Assembly: GCA_045643185.1 (NCBI GenBank)
Contig: JAZUKH010000280.1
Coordinates: 1-64,000, forward strand
Source: RGIG464 sp045643185
Lineage (GTDB): Bacteria; Myxococcota_A; Bradymonadia; UBA4248
Reading direction: 5' to 3'
Length of the DNA: 64,000 bases
A program made the position numbers and the translations under genes. Positions 15,917-25,087 of the stretch are shown here, piece after piece (the stretch's first letter is position 1; each line of letters starts with the position of its first letter). The notes below the pieces were generated by a model that was not told the origin of the DNA, did no database searches, and was given only the letters and a program-made list of their open reading frames with translations.

Positions 15917-18088
15917 ATGCGTAAGTATCTATTTTTGGTTCTCTGTGCCCTGAGTACGACGGCTGTTCTTGGCTGTAGCGACGATAAAGACGATGCGGAT
16001 TGTGATCCCAAGACTTACAAGCCGATCTGCACTACCCAAATGATGCAGCAATATTGCGATGCCGATGGCAAGTTCGTAACGTCAAAATGCGACAATGGCT
16101 GCGACAATGCAACAGGACAATGCACGGTCGTGGGTGAAAACAACTGCGCTGCAGGCAAATTCACCTGGACATGTTCAGAAGACCACAAACAATCCAACGG
16201 GTGTTCCATGAACAAGCCATACACCGAAAACTGCGTGAATGGCTGCAGTGACGCAACCGGACGCTGCATCTGTGACGCATCGAAATGCGCTTACGGCTGC
16301 AAAGACGACGGCAGCTGCAAAGACGCACCCGCCTGCGACACGACCAAATGCCCGGATGGCTGCAACGCCGACGGCAGCTGCGTCGAAGATATCTGCGCCT
16401 ATCGCTGCGACAAGGAACGCTTCATCGGTTGCCTGCACGCGACCGACCAGGCCGAACGCATCCTGACGTGCTCGAGCCATGAGACCTGCAGCGTCGAAGC
16501 ACAGGGCTGCGTCTCAAAACAAGCCTACGAATGCACCGATGGCGATACCAAGTGCGCCTCTTACGATGATGACGCGACGCTGTTGATCGAAGATGAAGAA
16601 TTATTGATGATCTGCGAAAACGGCCACTGGGTGCGCACGATCCGAAGCCTCTGCGAAATCACACAAAGCTGCGATGCCGATTCCGGCCTTTGCGTCGAAG
16701 ACGACTACACCTGCAAACCGGGCTGCTTTAACAGCGTCACACTCATCACATGCAACGAAGACGGCGAAGAAGTCAAAACGACGTGCGGTAACCGCTGCGA
16801 CCCCAACAAAAATGCCTGCGCAGACGACACGTGTGACCCAGCCACATTCAAAACGACCTGCCAGACCGTCACGAGCCAGATGGTGTGCGACACAAACGGA
16901 AAACTCAAAGGCGTCGATTGCCCTGACGACAAGCCCATGTGCGTCCTCGGCGAATGCCGCGCCGCCTCCGCTCAGCAAACGACCTGCACAACCGGCGTCA
17001 CCTGTTCCGACGATGGCCGCTCGATCATCACCTGTAAAGACAACGAGATCACGACAAAAGAATGCGACGCTGACCGCGCCTGTAAAGAATCGAGCGACGC
17101 TTCCGTCGAACCGACCTGCGAAAAAGCTGTTTGGGAGTCCGAAGGCATCAAATATTGCGATCCCGAACTCTTCGCTTCGTTCTGCGACAAAGATGGCCGA
17201 CCCAACAACTGCGTCGAAGTTTCACAGGGCGATTACGAAATCGATGATACCGCCTGCAAAACGAATGAAAAATGCACGATGGTCGGCGGCGAAGCCAAAT
17301 GCAGCAACGAATGGTACCTCAATGCCAATATCGGCGACAAATGCACAGACGCACGCAAAGGCACTTACTTCTGCAAAGACGACGTGCCGATGTGGTGCAA
17401 CGACAAGGGCTATATCCACGCCGTCGAGGATGACACGCGTACGTGCGCCAGCCAGGGGATGTTCTGCGCGGTTTACAAGGACGAAGGCAAAGACTACGCC
17501 GGTTGCTTTGAACCCTGCAACAAAGCCGGCAAAATAACCACCTGCATTCGTTACGATGCCGAAACTGCTGCCACGATCGACGCGAGTTGCGAACTCGTCG
17601 ACGGCAAACTCGCCCTCGTCCTGGAAAACTACAGTAACCTGAATTACTGCGATTTTGGCTGCGCCGAAGGCAAATGCATCGACTACACTGCTGATATCGA
17701 AAATGTCGGTGAAGCCTGCGACCCCAATGAATTCAAGGCCTATTGCACCGAAAACGGCCCACTGCGCGCCGTCTCGTGTGACCCCGTCGACGTCGTCGTC
17801 GGCGAAGAAGCCAGCGAAACGGATCCCACCTACACCATCAACGTCGAACTCTGCTACGCCGACGAAATTTGCCGCAAAGACGGCTACAAAGCCTCATGCC
17901 AACAGACATGTACCGAAGGCGAAATCAAATACAGCTGCGAATACTTTCTGAACAACTACATCAGCTACCCGTCAACCTGTACGCGCTTGGAAGATGGCAC
18001 GCTCGGTTATGTCGAAGACAAGCTCGACTTTGACGTCTGCGACAATGGGTGCGACGACACAAACACTAAATGCAAAGCCAAGAAGTAA
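15917..18088 (+). CDS. Large Cys-rich lipoprotein
   Basis: 723 residues with a type II signal peptide whose lipobox is TAVLGC (Cys about 20). AGGAG lies eight bases before the ATG. The mature protein is unusually Cys-rich, with spaced pairs such as CDNGCDNATGQC, CVNGCSDATGRC and CPDGCNADGSC, organised as many short 25-45-residue modules. This resembles disulfide-knot surface proteins of Myxococcota and their relatives. No enzymatic domain is seen. It stops three bases before an FGGY-kinase-like gene and both are probably co-transcribed. The predicted location is the outer membrane or cell surface; function is unknown. Confidence 0.85.
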   Translation: MRKYLFLVLCALSTTAVLGCSDDKDDADCDPKTYKPICTTQMMQQYCDADGKFVTSKCDNGCDNATGQCTVVGENNCAAGKFTWTCSEDHKQSNGCSMNKPYTENCVNGCSDATGRCICDASKCAYGCKDDGSCKDAPACDTTKCPDGCNADGSCVEDICAYRCDKERFIGCLHATDQAERILTCSSHETCSVEAQGCVSKQAYECTDGDTKCASYDDDATLLIEDEELLMICENGHWVRTIRSLCEITQSCDADSGLCVEDDYTCKPGCFNSVTLITCNEDGEEVKTTCGNRCDPNKNACADDTCDPATFKTTCQTVTSQMVCDTNGKLKGVDCPDDKPMCVLGECRAASAQQTTCTTGVTCSDDGRSIITCKDNEITTKECDADRACKESSDASVEPTCEKAVWESEGIKYCDPELFASFCDKDGRPNNCVEVSQGDYEIDDTACKTNEKCTMVGGEAKCSNEWYLNANIGDKCTDARKGTYFCKDDVPMWCNDKGYIHAVEDDTRTCASQGMFCAVYKDEGKDYAGCFEPCNKAGKITTCIRYDAETAATIDASCELVDGKLALVLENYSNLNYCDFGCAEGKCIDYTADIENVGEACDPNEFKAYCTENGPLRAVSCDPVDVVVGEEASETDPTYTINVELCYADEICRKDGYKASCQQTCTEGEIKYSCEYFLNNYISYPSTCTRLEDGTLGYVEDKLDFDVCDNGCDDTNTKCKAKK

Positions 18089-18091
18089 CGC

Positions 18092-19591
18092 ATGCCTGAA
18101 ATTTGGTCACTCAGCCTCACTGCCTCGGGCGTTGGCGCCAGCGCCATCGCCCTCGACGCGTCCTATCGCACTCACTTCGTGCCGCTGTCACACTCGCCCT
18201 GTGCCGCGGCGGCACTCTTCGAGGCAATTGCACAAAGTTTTGAATTTTTATTCAGTTCTGGTTCAAAACCCGAAGTAATCACGATATTAAGCGAAGAAAA
18301 TTCGGTTTTTGTAAACAAAGCCGGTGAAGCACGGACACCGGTGTATTTTTCTTCGCCACTGACGATCCCACGCAGCGAGATCCCTGAAGTGTTTGGTGTT
18401 GACGCAGTGCTTGGAACGATCTACCGAAACAGCGTGCTGCGCCGACTTCAGCGTCAAATGCCCCAACTTGGTCAGAGCGAACCCCTGGGCATCACGACCG
18501 CGACGGGCCTGCTCGTCCACGCTTTGTGCGGCACACAGGCTGACGCGTTGGCCCCACTTGGCACCTCGGTGCCCTACCCTTACGACGACGTGATGGCCTA
18601 CCGCGCGCTCGGCACGAGCGCCGCGCTGAGCGCCAAAGTGGTGCGCCACGGCCGCCCCGTCGCCCTCATCAACGACATCGAAAGCCTCAACGCCAAGTCG
18701 GCCCCCATCGGCCCCTGGCGCGACAAACTCCTCGGCGTGCCGCTCTTCTTGAGCGGTCACGCCTCAGCCGGCGTGGCCTACGCCAGTGCCGCCAATCCCC
18801 TTAGCTGGTCCGCCACACTCGGTTGGCAAGCCACCGCACAGTGGACAGCCAGTGCCACATCGCTCGCCAAATACGAAATTACGATCAAAGATAAAATTGG
18901 CGAACAAAATTCAGAACCACCACAAACCAACGAACAAAATTCGCTCAATTTCGCTGAAGAACGAACGCGAGACGAATGGACTGCGACACTGGCGTCCAAA
19001 CTTTCGCTCAACGAACGAGTCGGTTGTCGACGCGACGACCACGTGTTTGGCCTCCAAACGCCGCGTTACGACAGCACCATCGTGCGCGCGTCGCACGAGC
19101 TGATCCAAAAAACGCTGTTATCCCAAAGCGATGCAAACGACCTGGTGGCACACGACATCCTGTCGCAAAGCCCGATCGGCAGCGCCGGTCTGCATTTGTG
19201 GCCCCAAAACGACGTGATCAGCATGACAGGCATGACCCATGCGCACAACCACGCGCATCTGGTGCGCGCGGTATTCGAATCCCAGGGTTATCAACTCCGT
19301 GCGTGGCGCGACCAAACCGGTTTGAATGGCCTCGGGCCGCTTCGCGTGTCGTTCGACGCGCCCTGGGACTTGTCCTGCGCCCAAAACCTGTGCGATCTGT
19401 TGGGCGAATTGATCATCGTGATCGATGAACCCGTCGCGACGCTTTCGGCTCTCGGCGGCGCTATTGCTCTGATGCGCGACCTAGACCTGGCTCAGGCAGC
19501 GCCTCACGTGCCAGCCCTGCAACTTTCACCGGGCGAAGCAGCCAGGCGCTACCAACAACACTACACGGTGCACCAGGCCGTTTCGACCTGA
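18092..19591 (+). CDS. Divergent FGGY-family carbohydrate-kinase-like protein
   Basis: 499 residues, the usual FGGY length. The C-terminal half fits the family: GSAGLHLWP, GMTHAHNHAHLVRAVFESQG, then GLGPLRVSFDAP and ETA/ALG-like DEPVATLSALGGAIAL. In the N-terminal half DAVLGTIYRNSVLRRL and ATGLLVHALCGTQAD match poorly, and the N-terminal D/GGT phosphate-binding motifs of true kinases are hard to find. It may be a catalytically weak or regulatory paralogue. An insertion around 260-295 is low-complexity and polar (KDKIGEQNSE...). It is coupled to the upstream lipoprotein by a 3-base gap and converges on the RlmN fusion with a 6-base gap. Confidence 0.62.
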   Translation: MPEIWSLSLTASGVGASAIALDASYRTHFVPLSHSPCAAAALFEAIAQSFEFLFSSGSKPEVITILSEENSVFVNKAGEARTPVYFSSPLTIPRSEIPEVFGVDAVLGTIYRNSVLRRLQRQMPQLGQSEPLGITTATGLLVHALCGTQADALAPLGTSVPYPYDDVMAYRALGTSAALSAKVVRHGRPVALINDIESLNAKSAPIGPWRDKLLGVPLFLSGHASAGVAYASAANPLSWSATLGWQATAQWTASATSLAKYEITIKDKIGEQNSEPPQTNEQNSLNFAEERTRDEWTATLASKLSLNERVGCRRDDHVFGLQTPRYDSTIVRASHELIQKTLLSQSDANDLVAHDILSQSPIGSAGLHLWPQNDVISMTGMTHAHNHAHLVRAVFESQGYQLRAWRDQTGLNGLGPLRVSFDAPWDLSCAQNLCDLLGELIIVIDEPVATLSALGGAIALMRDLDLAQAAPHVPALQLSPGEAARRYQQHYTVHQAVST

Positions 19592-19597
19592 CGCAGT

Positions 19598-21004
19598 CTA
19601 TTTGGCGAGTAGCTGTCCGCAGGCGCCACCCACGTTGACGCCACGGGCTTCTCGAAGCGTGACAAGGCATCCGGCGTCCTGCATGATCTTAATAAACGCC
19701 TGGATGCGCTCATTCGTCGGTGCCTGAAACACGAGACGCGGCGTAGGATTGTATGGAATCACGTTGATGTTGTGCGGCAAGTCCTTGGCAAACTCGGCCA
19801 GACGCCGCGCATCGTCGTCGGAATCGTTGACATCGCGCAACAAAACGTATTCGAGCAAAACTTTTTCGTGCGAGCGATAAGGCCAGTCGACGAGCGCCTC
19901 GTGGATCTGAGCAAGCCCAAAGCGTTTGGTGATGGGCATGAGTTTGGCACGAACTTCGTCGGTCGTGGCATTGATGCTGATGGCCAGATTGGGACGCACC
20001 TTGGCGTTTTTGAGGCGCGGCAGCTCACTCAGCACGCCAGACGTCGACAAGGTCATGCGCACCGGCGCAATGTTCAAACCGCACTCGCAAGAAAGCACCT
20101 CGATCGCGCGCAGCACGTTGTCGAGGTTCATCAACGCTTCGCCCATGCCCATGAACACGAGGTTGACCGAGTGCGAACGTTCAGGCCCGTAATTTTTGAT
20201 CGCCCAAATGACCTGTTGCACGATCTCCCCCGCGGTGAGATTGCGTCGCAAACCGAGCGTCGCCGTAGCGCAAAACGCGCAGTTCATGGCGCAGCCGACC
20301 TGTGACGAGAGGCACAGCGTGACGCGCGGCGACTTGACGTCGCGCGGCATGTGAATGGTTTCAACCCGAGCGCCGTCTTTCAGCTCGTAAATGATGCGCG
20401 TCGTGCCGTCGTCGGCGCTTCGCGTCTCGGCAATGCGCATCGGCGTCGTGTCAAACGCCGTTTCAATCAGCATGGCAGGCTTGTGACCGATATCGGGCGC
20501 GTCGTCGACGTAGGTCCACGGCCTTTGCAGCGCGCGAAACAGGTGTTCGCCGCCAGCACGCGTGGGCAGTGCCTCCAGATCTTCGGGCAAAGCCGCATAG
20601 ATCGAGGGATTCTGAGCCAATGCGTTTTGGACGGCTGGCAAAAACTCACGATCAGCTTCGGTAAGGTCGAGCTTTTCGGCCTCGTCGATCGTAAACCAAC
20701 CCACGGCCTGGTGTTCATTGAGCGTCATCTGGTCGGATTCGAGCCACACGCGGTAAAGGTGCACGCGGATCGTGCGATCGGGGTCATGCGTTTCGCGCGT
20801 CGTAACGTACTGCGTCGGATAGGCGGTAAGCCCAAGTTCCTCGTGCAGCTCACGGGCCAGCGCGTCTTCGGGACGTTCACCGGGTTCAATTTTGCCGCCG
20901 GGAAACTCCCATTGGCCGCCATGAGACTTTTGAGCACCGCGCTGGGCGGCAAAAAAACGCCCTCGTCTGAGGATGAGGGCGGCAACGACTTCTATTTCAA
21001 GCAT
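19598..21004 (-). CDS. Nudix hydrolase - RlmN-type radical SAM methyltransferase fusion
   Basis: 468 residues. Residues 1-130 are a MutT-like Nudix domain with a complete Nudix box (G37, E43, R51-E52, E55-E56, G58), of the 8-oxo-dGTP pyrophosphohydrolase type. Residues 140-468 are RlmN/Cfr-like: SAM cluster cysteines C238-x3-C242-x2-C245, preceding Cys231 (TLC) and C-terminal Cys462 in GGACGQL, equivalent to the catalytic C118/C355 pair of E. coli RlmN. RlmN methylates C2 of A2503 in 23S rRNA and A37 of some tRNAs. The usual N-terminal RNA-binding helices of RlmN look shortened and altered. No clear Shine-Dalgarno precedes ATG 21004, and a terminator-like hairpin overlaps codons 8-16. Confidence 0.88.
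   Translation of the reverse strand: MLEIEVVAALILRRGRFFAAQRGAQKSHGGQWEFPGGKIEPGERPEDALARELHEELGLTAYPTQYVTTRETHDPDRTIRVHLYRVWLESDQMTLNEHQAVGWFTIDEAEKLDLTEADREFLPAVQNALAQNPSIYAALPEDLEALPTRAGGEHLFRALQRPWTYVDDAPDIGHKPAMLIETAFDTTPMRIAETRSADDGTTRIIYELKDGARVETIHMPRDVKSPRVTLCLSSQVGCAMNCAFCATATLGLRRNLTAGEIVQQVIWAIKNYGPERSHSVNLVFMGMGEALMNLDNVLRAIEVLSCECGLNIAPVRMTLSTSGVLSELPRLKNAKVRPNLAISINATTDEVRAKLMPITKRFGLAQIHEALVDWPYRSHEKVLLEYVLLRDVNDSDDDARRLAEFAKDLPHNINVIPYNPTPRLVFQAPTNERIQAFIKIMQDAGCLVTLREARGVNVGGACGQLLAK
20951..20981 (-). terminator. Terminator-like hairpin inside the start of the Nudix-RlmN gene
   Basis: On the minus strand CGCCCTC (20964-20958 complement side) pairs with GAGGGCG around a 10-base loop and is followed at once by seven T, beginning about 23 bases inside the coding sequence. 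It could attenuate transcription coming from the upstream membrane-protein gene. Confidence 0.6.
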
Positions 21005-21034
21005 ATCAACACAGTGTTGTTCAATGGAACTGAA

Positions 21035-21649
21035 TTATCGACGCGGTTGAGGCGGCATACAACCACCATTATTCTTACGGCGCGCTTGAGCCGCAGGCGC
21101 CTGCTGATGTGTGTGTTTGGGCTGAGGCGCCCCCGCATAGCCATTGACTTTACGCGGCACGGCGCACCCCTGGTGTGCCGCAGCGTTCTCGATGTCGGCA
21201 TCGCTGACGCCGGGGCGACGACCGCGTTGCTGCACCATAACCTGACGCTGGACGGGCGCTTCGACGATTTCATCATCATTTTCGCTCACAGCGATCATCA
21301 ACTGCGTGCACGAAATGATGACGCCGATCTTCACGAGAAAGAGAAAATTGACGTCGGTCGTCGTAACCAAAAAGCACTTGGTAAGCCAGACAACGAGCTC
21401 GATGAGCGACAAGGCAATGGCGGCCATGAGCGCGTAAGGAATGCGCATCAAAATACCGACGCCGCAAAGCACGACGAGCGCATAAAACGGCAACGTCACG
21501 ATGCCATAACCTGAATTGGCGAGCGATTCGTAGCCACCAAACGCCCCCAAAAATCCCATGACGAGAACGAGGGCGCCACCGAATATGCAACCGCCCACGG
21601 CGATCATGCGTTGTCCCAGGGATGATTTTCTGTAATTTTCGTGAATCAT
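21035..21649 (-). CDS. Small multi-pass membrane protein
   Basis: 204 residues. Four hydrophobic segments (about 12-35, 45-67, 70-92 and 98-118) are followed by a Gln/Pro/Arg-rich cytoplasmic-like tail with RQVMVQQRGRRPGVSDADIE and a second basic stretch. GAGG lies five bases before ATG 21649. No family recognised. The gene is 30 bases upstream of the Nudix-RlmN gene and probably shares its transcript; the hairpin described there could reduce read-through. Confidence 0.75.
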   Translation of the reverse strand: MIHENYRKSSLGQRMIAVGGCIFGGALVLVMGFLGAFGGYESLANSGYGIVTLPFYALVVLCGVGILMRIPYALMAAIALSLIELVVWLTKCFLVTTTDVNFLFLVKIGVIISCTQLMIAVSENDDEIVEAPVQRQVMVQQRGRRPGVSDADIENAAAHQGCAVPRKVNGYAGAPQPKHTHQQAPAAQARRKNNGGCMPPQPRR

Positions 21650-21706
21650 AATAGCCTCAAACGGTTTTCACGCGTTGCCGCAACGAATTTTGCCGGGTTC
21701 ACGCGC

Positions 21707-22423
21707 CTAACCGCGCTTTTCGCCGCTCGATCGCGTATCGCGCGCCAACGCGCAAAGCTGATCGACATGTTCATTGTACTGAATCCCGACGTGCGCGCGC
21801 ACTTTTTTGAGCTGCAAATTCGGAAATGTCGCCATAACCTCCTGAATCTGCGCGATGAGTTCCTTATTGGCTTTGGCTTTCATGCCCCCCGTCAGCACAC
21901 CGATCGCGTAAGCGGAGTCCGAGTAAATGATGACGGGCAGCGATTTATTGGTAATACGCTGCATCGCGCGCAAAATCGCCGTCAATTCAAGCACATTGTT
22001 CGTCGTATGCTCGTAGAACTCCCAAATTTCAAGCTTGTGCGCGCCAAAGAGCATAAGCACGCCCAGCCCGCCCGGTCCGGGATTCGGACTACACCCGCCA
22101 TCGGTATAAACGACGATCATGCCGGGCGGGATCGTCCCGTCATCACGCGGCGTTTCTGGCTTTTCGAGGCATTCTTTGCGCGGCGCGGGCGCTGACTTTT
22201 TATCGGTCTTTGGCTGCGTCTGAGCCGGCGTAAAATCGCGCGATTCCGGCATCGCACCTTCGATATACGAAAGGTTCGAACGCTTCGCACTATAAGCCGG
22301 TGCCCCATCTTCAAGCTTGTAAACAAAGCGCACAACGCCGTTTTCCTCGATCGGCGTCAGTTCGTCGTCCACGGGCACATAGACCTTATTGGCATGCTTA
22401 AAAACCATTCGAAGCCATTTCAT
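21707..22423 (-). CDS. Ribonuclease HI with N-terminal extension
   Basis: 238 residues from ATG 22423, with AAGG 7-8 bases upstream; ATG 22441 is an alternative. The C-terminal half is RNase HI: VYTDGGCSPNPGPGG (Asp108), NNVLELTAI (Glu146), YSDSAYAIGVL (Asp169) and a final N-E-H-V-D region. It hydrolyses RNA in RNA-DNA hybrids. The 100-residue N-terminal extension has a short basic domain (MKWLRMVFKHANKV...) and a Pro/Lys linker; it does not show the classic caulimovirus-type RNase H1 hybrid-binding motif to my eye. Distinct from type HII. Confidence 0.88.
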   Translation of the reverse strand: MKWLRMVFKHANKVYVPVDDELTPIEENGVVRFVYKLEDGAPAYSAKRSNLSYIEGAMPESRDFTPAQTQPKTDKKSAPAPRKECLEKPETPRDDGTIPPGMIVVYTDGGCSPNPGPGGLGVLMLFGAHKLEIWEFYEHTTNNVLELTAILRAMQRITNKSLPVIIYSDSAYAIGVLTGGMKAKANKELIAQIQEVMATFPNLQLKKVRAHVGIQYNEHVDQLCALARDTRSSGEKRG

Positions 22424-22445
22424 GTCGCAACCTTCAGGCATTTTT

Positions 22446-22540
22446 TGGGAAGGCTCGCCTATGGCCGCGTTGCGACCATACGGCTCGCTGGCGCTGCCTA
22501 TTCGCGTTGCGAATACGGCGCGCCTTTTTTAGGCTTCCCA
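22446..22540. repeat. Nested inverted repeat, likely terminator/REP-related
   Basis: Outer TGGGAAGGCT/AGGCTTCCCA arms enclose two inner hairpins, TATGGCCGCG/CGACCATA and TATTCGC/GCGAATA. A run of six T/A lies just inside the distal arm. Located between RNase HI and the protein kinase gene; may act as the kinase terminator. The TATTCGC core recurs at 27982-28046. Confidence 0.6.
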
Positions 22541-22547
22541 ACGGAAC

Positions 22548-24341
22548 TTAGTTCTTACCAATAACAATGATGAGTACCACAGCCGCCAAAATGACGATGA
22601 GCAAACAAATGCAGGCCACAAGTGCCCCAAAGTGCCATTCGTAAAGTTCGTCAATGATCTGATTGAACTTACGCTTAAACGCGCCAGCCGCACGCCCCAC
22701 GGGCGATTCAACCAGACGCGTCACAGGTTCGGACAGCATAATGCGCTCAAACCACGCCATTTCACCCAAACGCGTCGAACGCATGGAGCGACCGATCATC
22801 CTGCTCGACAGAAACTTCGTCTTCTGTTCGTGAAAAACAGGTGGCGGCTCTTCATCCTGTGTCTGAGGATGCCATTCAGCATTACGATCCATTCGACTGA
22901 TCTGGTGATTCTGTAAAAACTTGGTTTTCTGCGAATGAAAAACCGGCGGCGGATCCTCGTCCTCCCCCACTCGCCTGTTCAGGCAATTCGCCGGAAGACG
23001 CGGTGCCTCGATGGTCGGTTGACGATACGACGCAGATACCTGACAATTCTGAACCTGATGAGGATTCACGATGCCAGCATCGTTCGTCTTCATATATTCG
23101 TTCATTTCGTCTTCCGAACCAGTGCAGAACATGAGCGTATTGGCGCTGCTGATATCTTCGATGACGGGCTGATCCAGGTTGACCGTAGCATCCGCGTCAT
23201 CACTGACTGGACGACGCGGATACAATTCAGGATGCGCCATCGACGGCGGTAACGGCAAATTGAGACGACTCATGTCGTCGGTCGGCGCGTTGTCATCTTC
23301 AGCAAACTCGTCGTAAACGACCGTGCCCTGACTCGACGTGGCGCCAACTTCATCCTCCGGCGTCTTGAAGATCGCCGTGTTGAACGCACTAATGTCTTCC
23401 GAAGAATACTCGGACAGGTTAATGCTAGTCTCGTTGGTCGCAGGAAAAACTGGGACGTTCGACGACACCTTGTCGTAAACGTCAAACCACGCTTTGTAAC
23501 GCGTCTCGATGTCTTTCAGGTCGTTGATCATCTCTTGCGCATTGGCATAGCGCATCGAGACATCCTTGGCGATCGCCTTCCTGAAAACATCAAACAACGG
23601 CCCCTCACAATACGGCTTGGGGATCTCGGGAAACTCTTTGAGCTGACGCTGAATGACATCGCTCAAATTCTTGCCTGCAAATGCCTGTTTGCCCGTCAAC
23701 ATCTCAAAAAAGACGAGACCGATCGCATAGATATCGCTGTGAGGACCGAGGTTTTTGCCAAAGAACTGTTCAGGCGGCATGTACTGCGGCGTCCCAAAAC
23801 CGACCGAATTTTGGAAAAATTGCTTGGTCAGGTCGGGTTGCGTGCCGTCAAAGGCTTTTGCGATACCGAAGTCGAGCAATTTCACGGTGTCACAATCGTA
23901 GCCCTCGTGAATCAGCATAATGTTGGCCGGCTTCAAATCGCGGTGAATAATTGACTGGTTGTGCGCTTCGCCAAGGGCGCTCAAAACCTGTGTAATGACC
24001 TTGACCGAGTAGCTGTATGAGAGCGGCGCATTTTGTTTAATGGCATTTTCGAGGTTGATGCCGTTGACGAACTCCATGACGAGGTAGAGCGTGCCATCGG
24101 GCAAAGCGCCGTATTCATAGACCTGAACGATGTTCGGGTGACAGAGCTTGGACGAACACGAAACCTCGCGTAAAAAGCGCTGCTGTTGGTCGGGGAGCTG
24201 ATTGGTATCACCTGGGCGCGAGCATTTGATGCCGACGTCGACACCCGTGTTGATATCCCGGGCACGAAAGACATCGCCGAAGCCACCATCACCGATCTTA
24301 TCCTCAATGATGTAATGAGATAACTGTTCCCCAATATTCAT
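22548..24341 (-). CDS. Membrane-anchored Ser/Thr protein kinase
   Basis: 597 residues. A complete Hanks-type kinase domain spans about 9-290: GDGGFG loop (17-22), Lys39 in IKC, Glu59, HRDLKPAN (133-140), LDFGIA (156-161), then GTPQYMPPEQ and DIYAIGLVFFEMLTG. The middle, 300-520, is a Ser/Asp-rich linker with short repeats (EDEVGATSS..., and DEDPPPVFHSQKTKFLQ and DEEPPPVFHEQKTKFLS given here in parts). A basic juxtamembrane region and one C-terminal transmembrane helix (about 570-593) leave a short tail. It is separated by 24 bases from the lipoprotein gene upstream, likely one operon. No clear Shine-Dalgarno. Confidence 0.93.
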   Translation of the reverse strand: MNIGEQLSHYIIEDKIGDGGFGDVFRARDINTGVDVGIKCSRPGDTNQLPDQQQRFLREVSCSSKLCHPNIVQVYEYGALPDGTLYLVMEFVNGINLENAIKQNAPLSYSYSVKVITQVLSALGEAHNQSIIHRDLKPANIMLIHEGYDCDTVKLLDFGIAKAFDGTQPDLTKQFFQNSVGFGTPQYMPPEQFFGKNLGPHSDIYAIGLVFFEMLTGKQAFAGKNLSDVIQRQLKEFPEIPKPYCEGPLFDVFRKAIAKDVSMRYANAQEMINDLKDIETRYKAWFDVYDKVSSNVPVFPATNETSINLSEYSSEDISAFNTAIFKTPEDEVGATSSQGTVVYDEFAEDDNAPTDDMSRLNLPLPPSMAHPELYPRRPVSDDADATVNLDQPVIEDISSANTLMFCTGSEDEMNEYMKTNDAGIVNPHQVQNCQVSASYRQPTIEAPRLPANCLNRRVGEDEDPPPVFHSQKTKFLQNHQISRMDRNAEWHPQTQDEEPPPVFHEQKTKFLSSRMIGRSMRSTRLGEMAWFERIMLSEPVTRLVESPVGRAAGAFKRKFNQIIDELYEWHFGALVACICLLIVILAAVVLIIVIGKN

Positions 24342-24365
24342 GACTACGCCAACATTCGATTCAAA

Positions 24366-24974
24366 CTAGAAATTTTCCGCACCATTCGTGGGCGGCGCAT
24401 CATTTGTGGGGCTCCAGGCGCCTTCGGTATAAATGGAGACGCTATGTTGCCAGCATTGTGCAGCGATAGGTTTGGACGCGCCGACACAATCTTCGATACA
24501 GGCATCGAGCAAGTCTTCGCGTTCCGATTCCTGAGCAGATTCGGGCAATTTATCGGCACATGGCTGCGCGCACGACTCTTCGAACGCGTTGTCTCTGGCC
24601 TCTTCGAGCGTGGGACCAATGGCTTCAGCGGTAAATTCCTGGCCTTCAAAAGCGATCTTGGCTTCACAACGCACGAGGTCGCCGATATCAGCCGGTTCAT
24701 CAGGCGTCGCGTCATCCTGCTCAGCGGCGTCATTGGTATTTCCATCGGCGGCATTTTCAGCAGCGGCCGCCCCAGCCGGTGCGTCAGCGTCGGCTTGCTC
24801 GTCTGCCACTTGGTCTTCTGTGACAGCATCGCCAACAACTGCGCCGTTGTCATTCACTTCGACCGTTTGTGACGGCGCCGGCGCTGACGGTTCAGCGACC
24901 TTAGACGTCGTTCCACACGCAAACAACGTGAAGGCGAAAAGAAGCACAAAACTATGTAAAACCAATGATCTCAT
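24366..24974 (-). CDS. Acidic lipoprotein
   Basis: 202 residues with lipobox FTLFAC (Cys about 20). An Ala/Asp/Glu-rich linker (21-95) leads to a compact Cys-containing domain (RCEAKIAFEGQEFTAEAIG, then NAFEESCAQPCAD, DACIEDCVG, AQCWQHS), probably disulfide-bonded. The domain resembles small Cys-rich domains in the other lipoproteins here but I cannot name a family. It lies just upstream of the Ser/Thr kinase, so it may work with it at the envelope; that is inference. Confidence 0.78.
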   Translation of the reverse strand: MRSLVLHSFVLLFAFTLFACGTTSKVAEPSAPAPSQTVEVNDNGAVVGDAVTEDQVADEQADADAPAGAAAAENAADGNTNDAAEQDDATPDEPADIGDLVRCEAKIAFEGQEFTAEAIGPTLEEARDNAFEESCAQPCADKLPESAQESEREDLLDACIEDCVGASKPIAAQCWQHSVSIYTEGAWSPTNDAPPTNGAENF

Positions 24975-24993
24975 TCAATTATCCCATCACAAA

Positions 24994-25016
24994 CCGATGC
25001 GGCTAATCCGCATCGG
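24994..25016 (-). terminator. Terminator-like hairpin downstream of the 25088 gene
   Basis: CCGATGCGG and CCGCATCGG form a 9-bp perfect stem with a 5-base loop about 72-94 bases past the stop. The T-tail is weak on the minus strand (TTTGTGA). Confidence 0.55.
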
Positions 25017-25087
25017 CGTTTTATAAGCCGAATCCGGCATTCGAGCAACAATCATCCACCAAGCGATCAACGGGGGCGTCGACCTCT

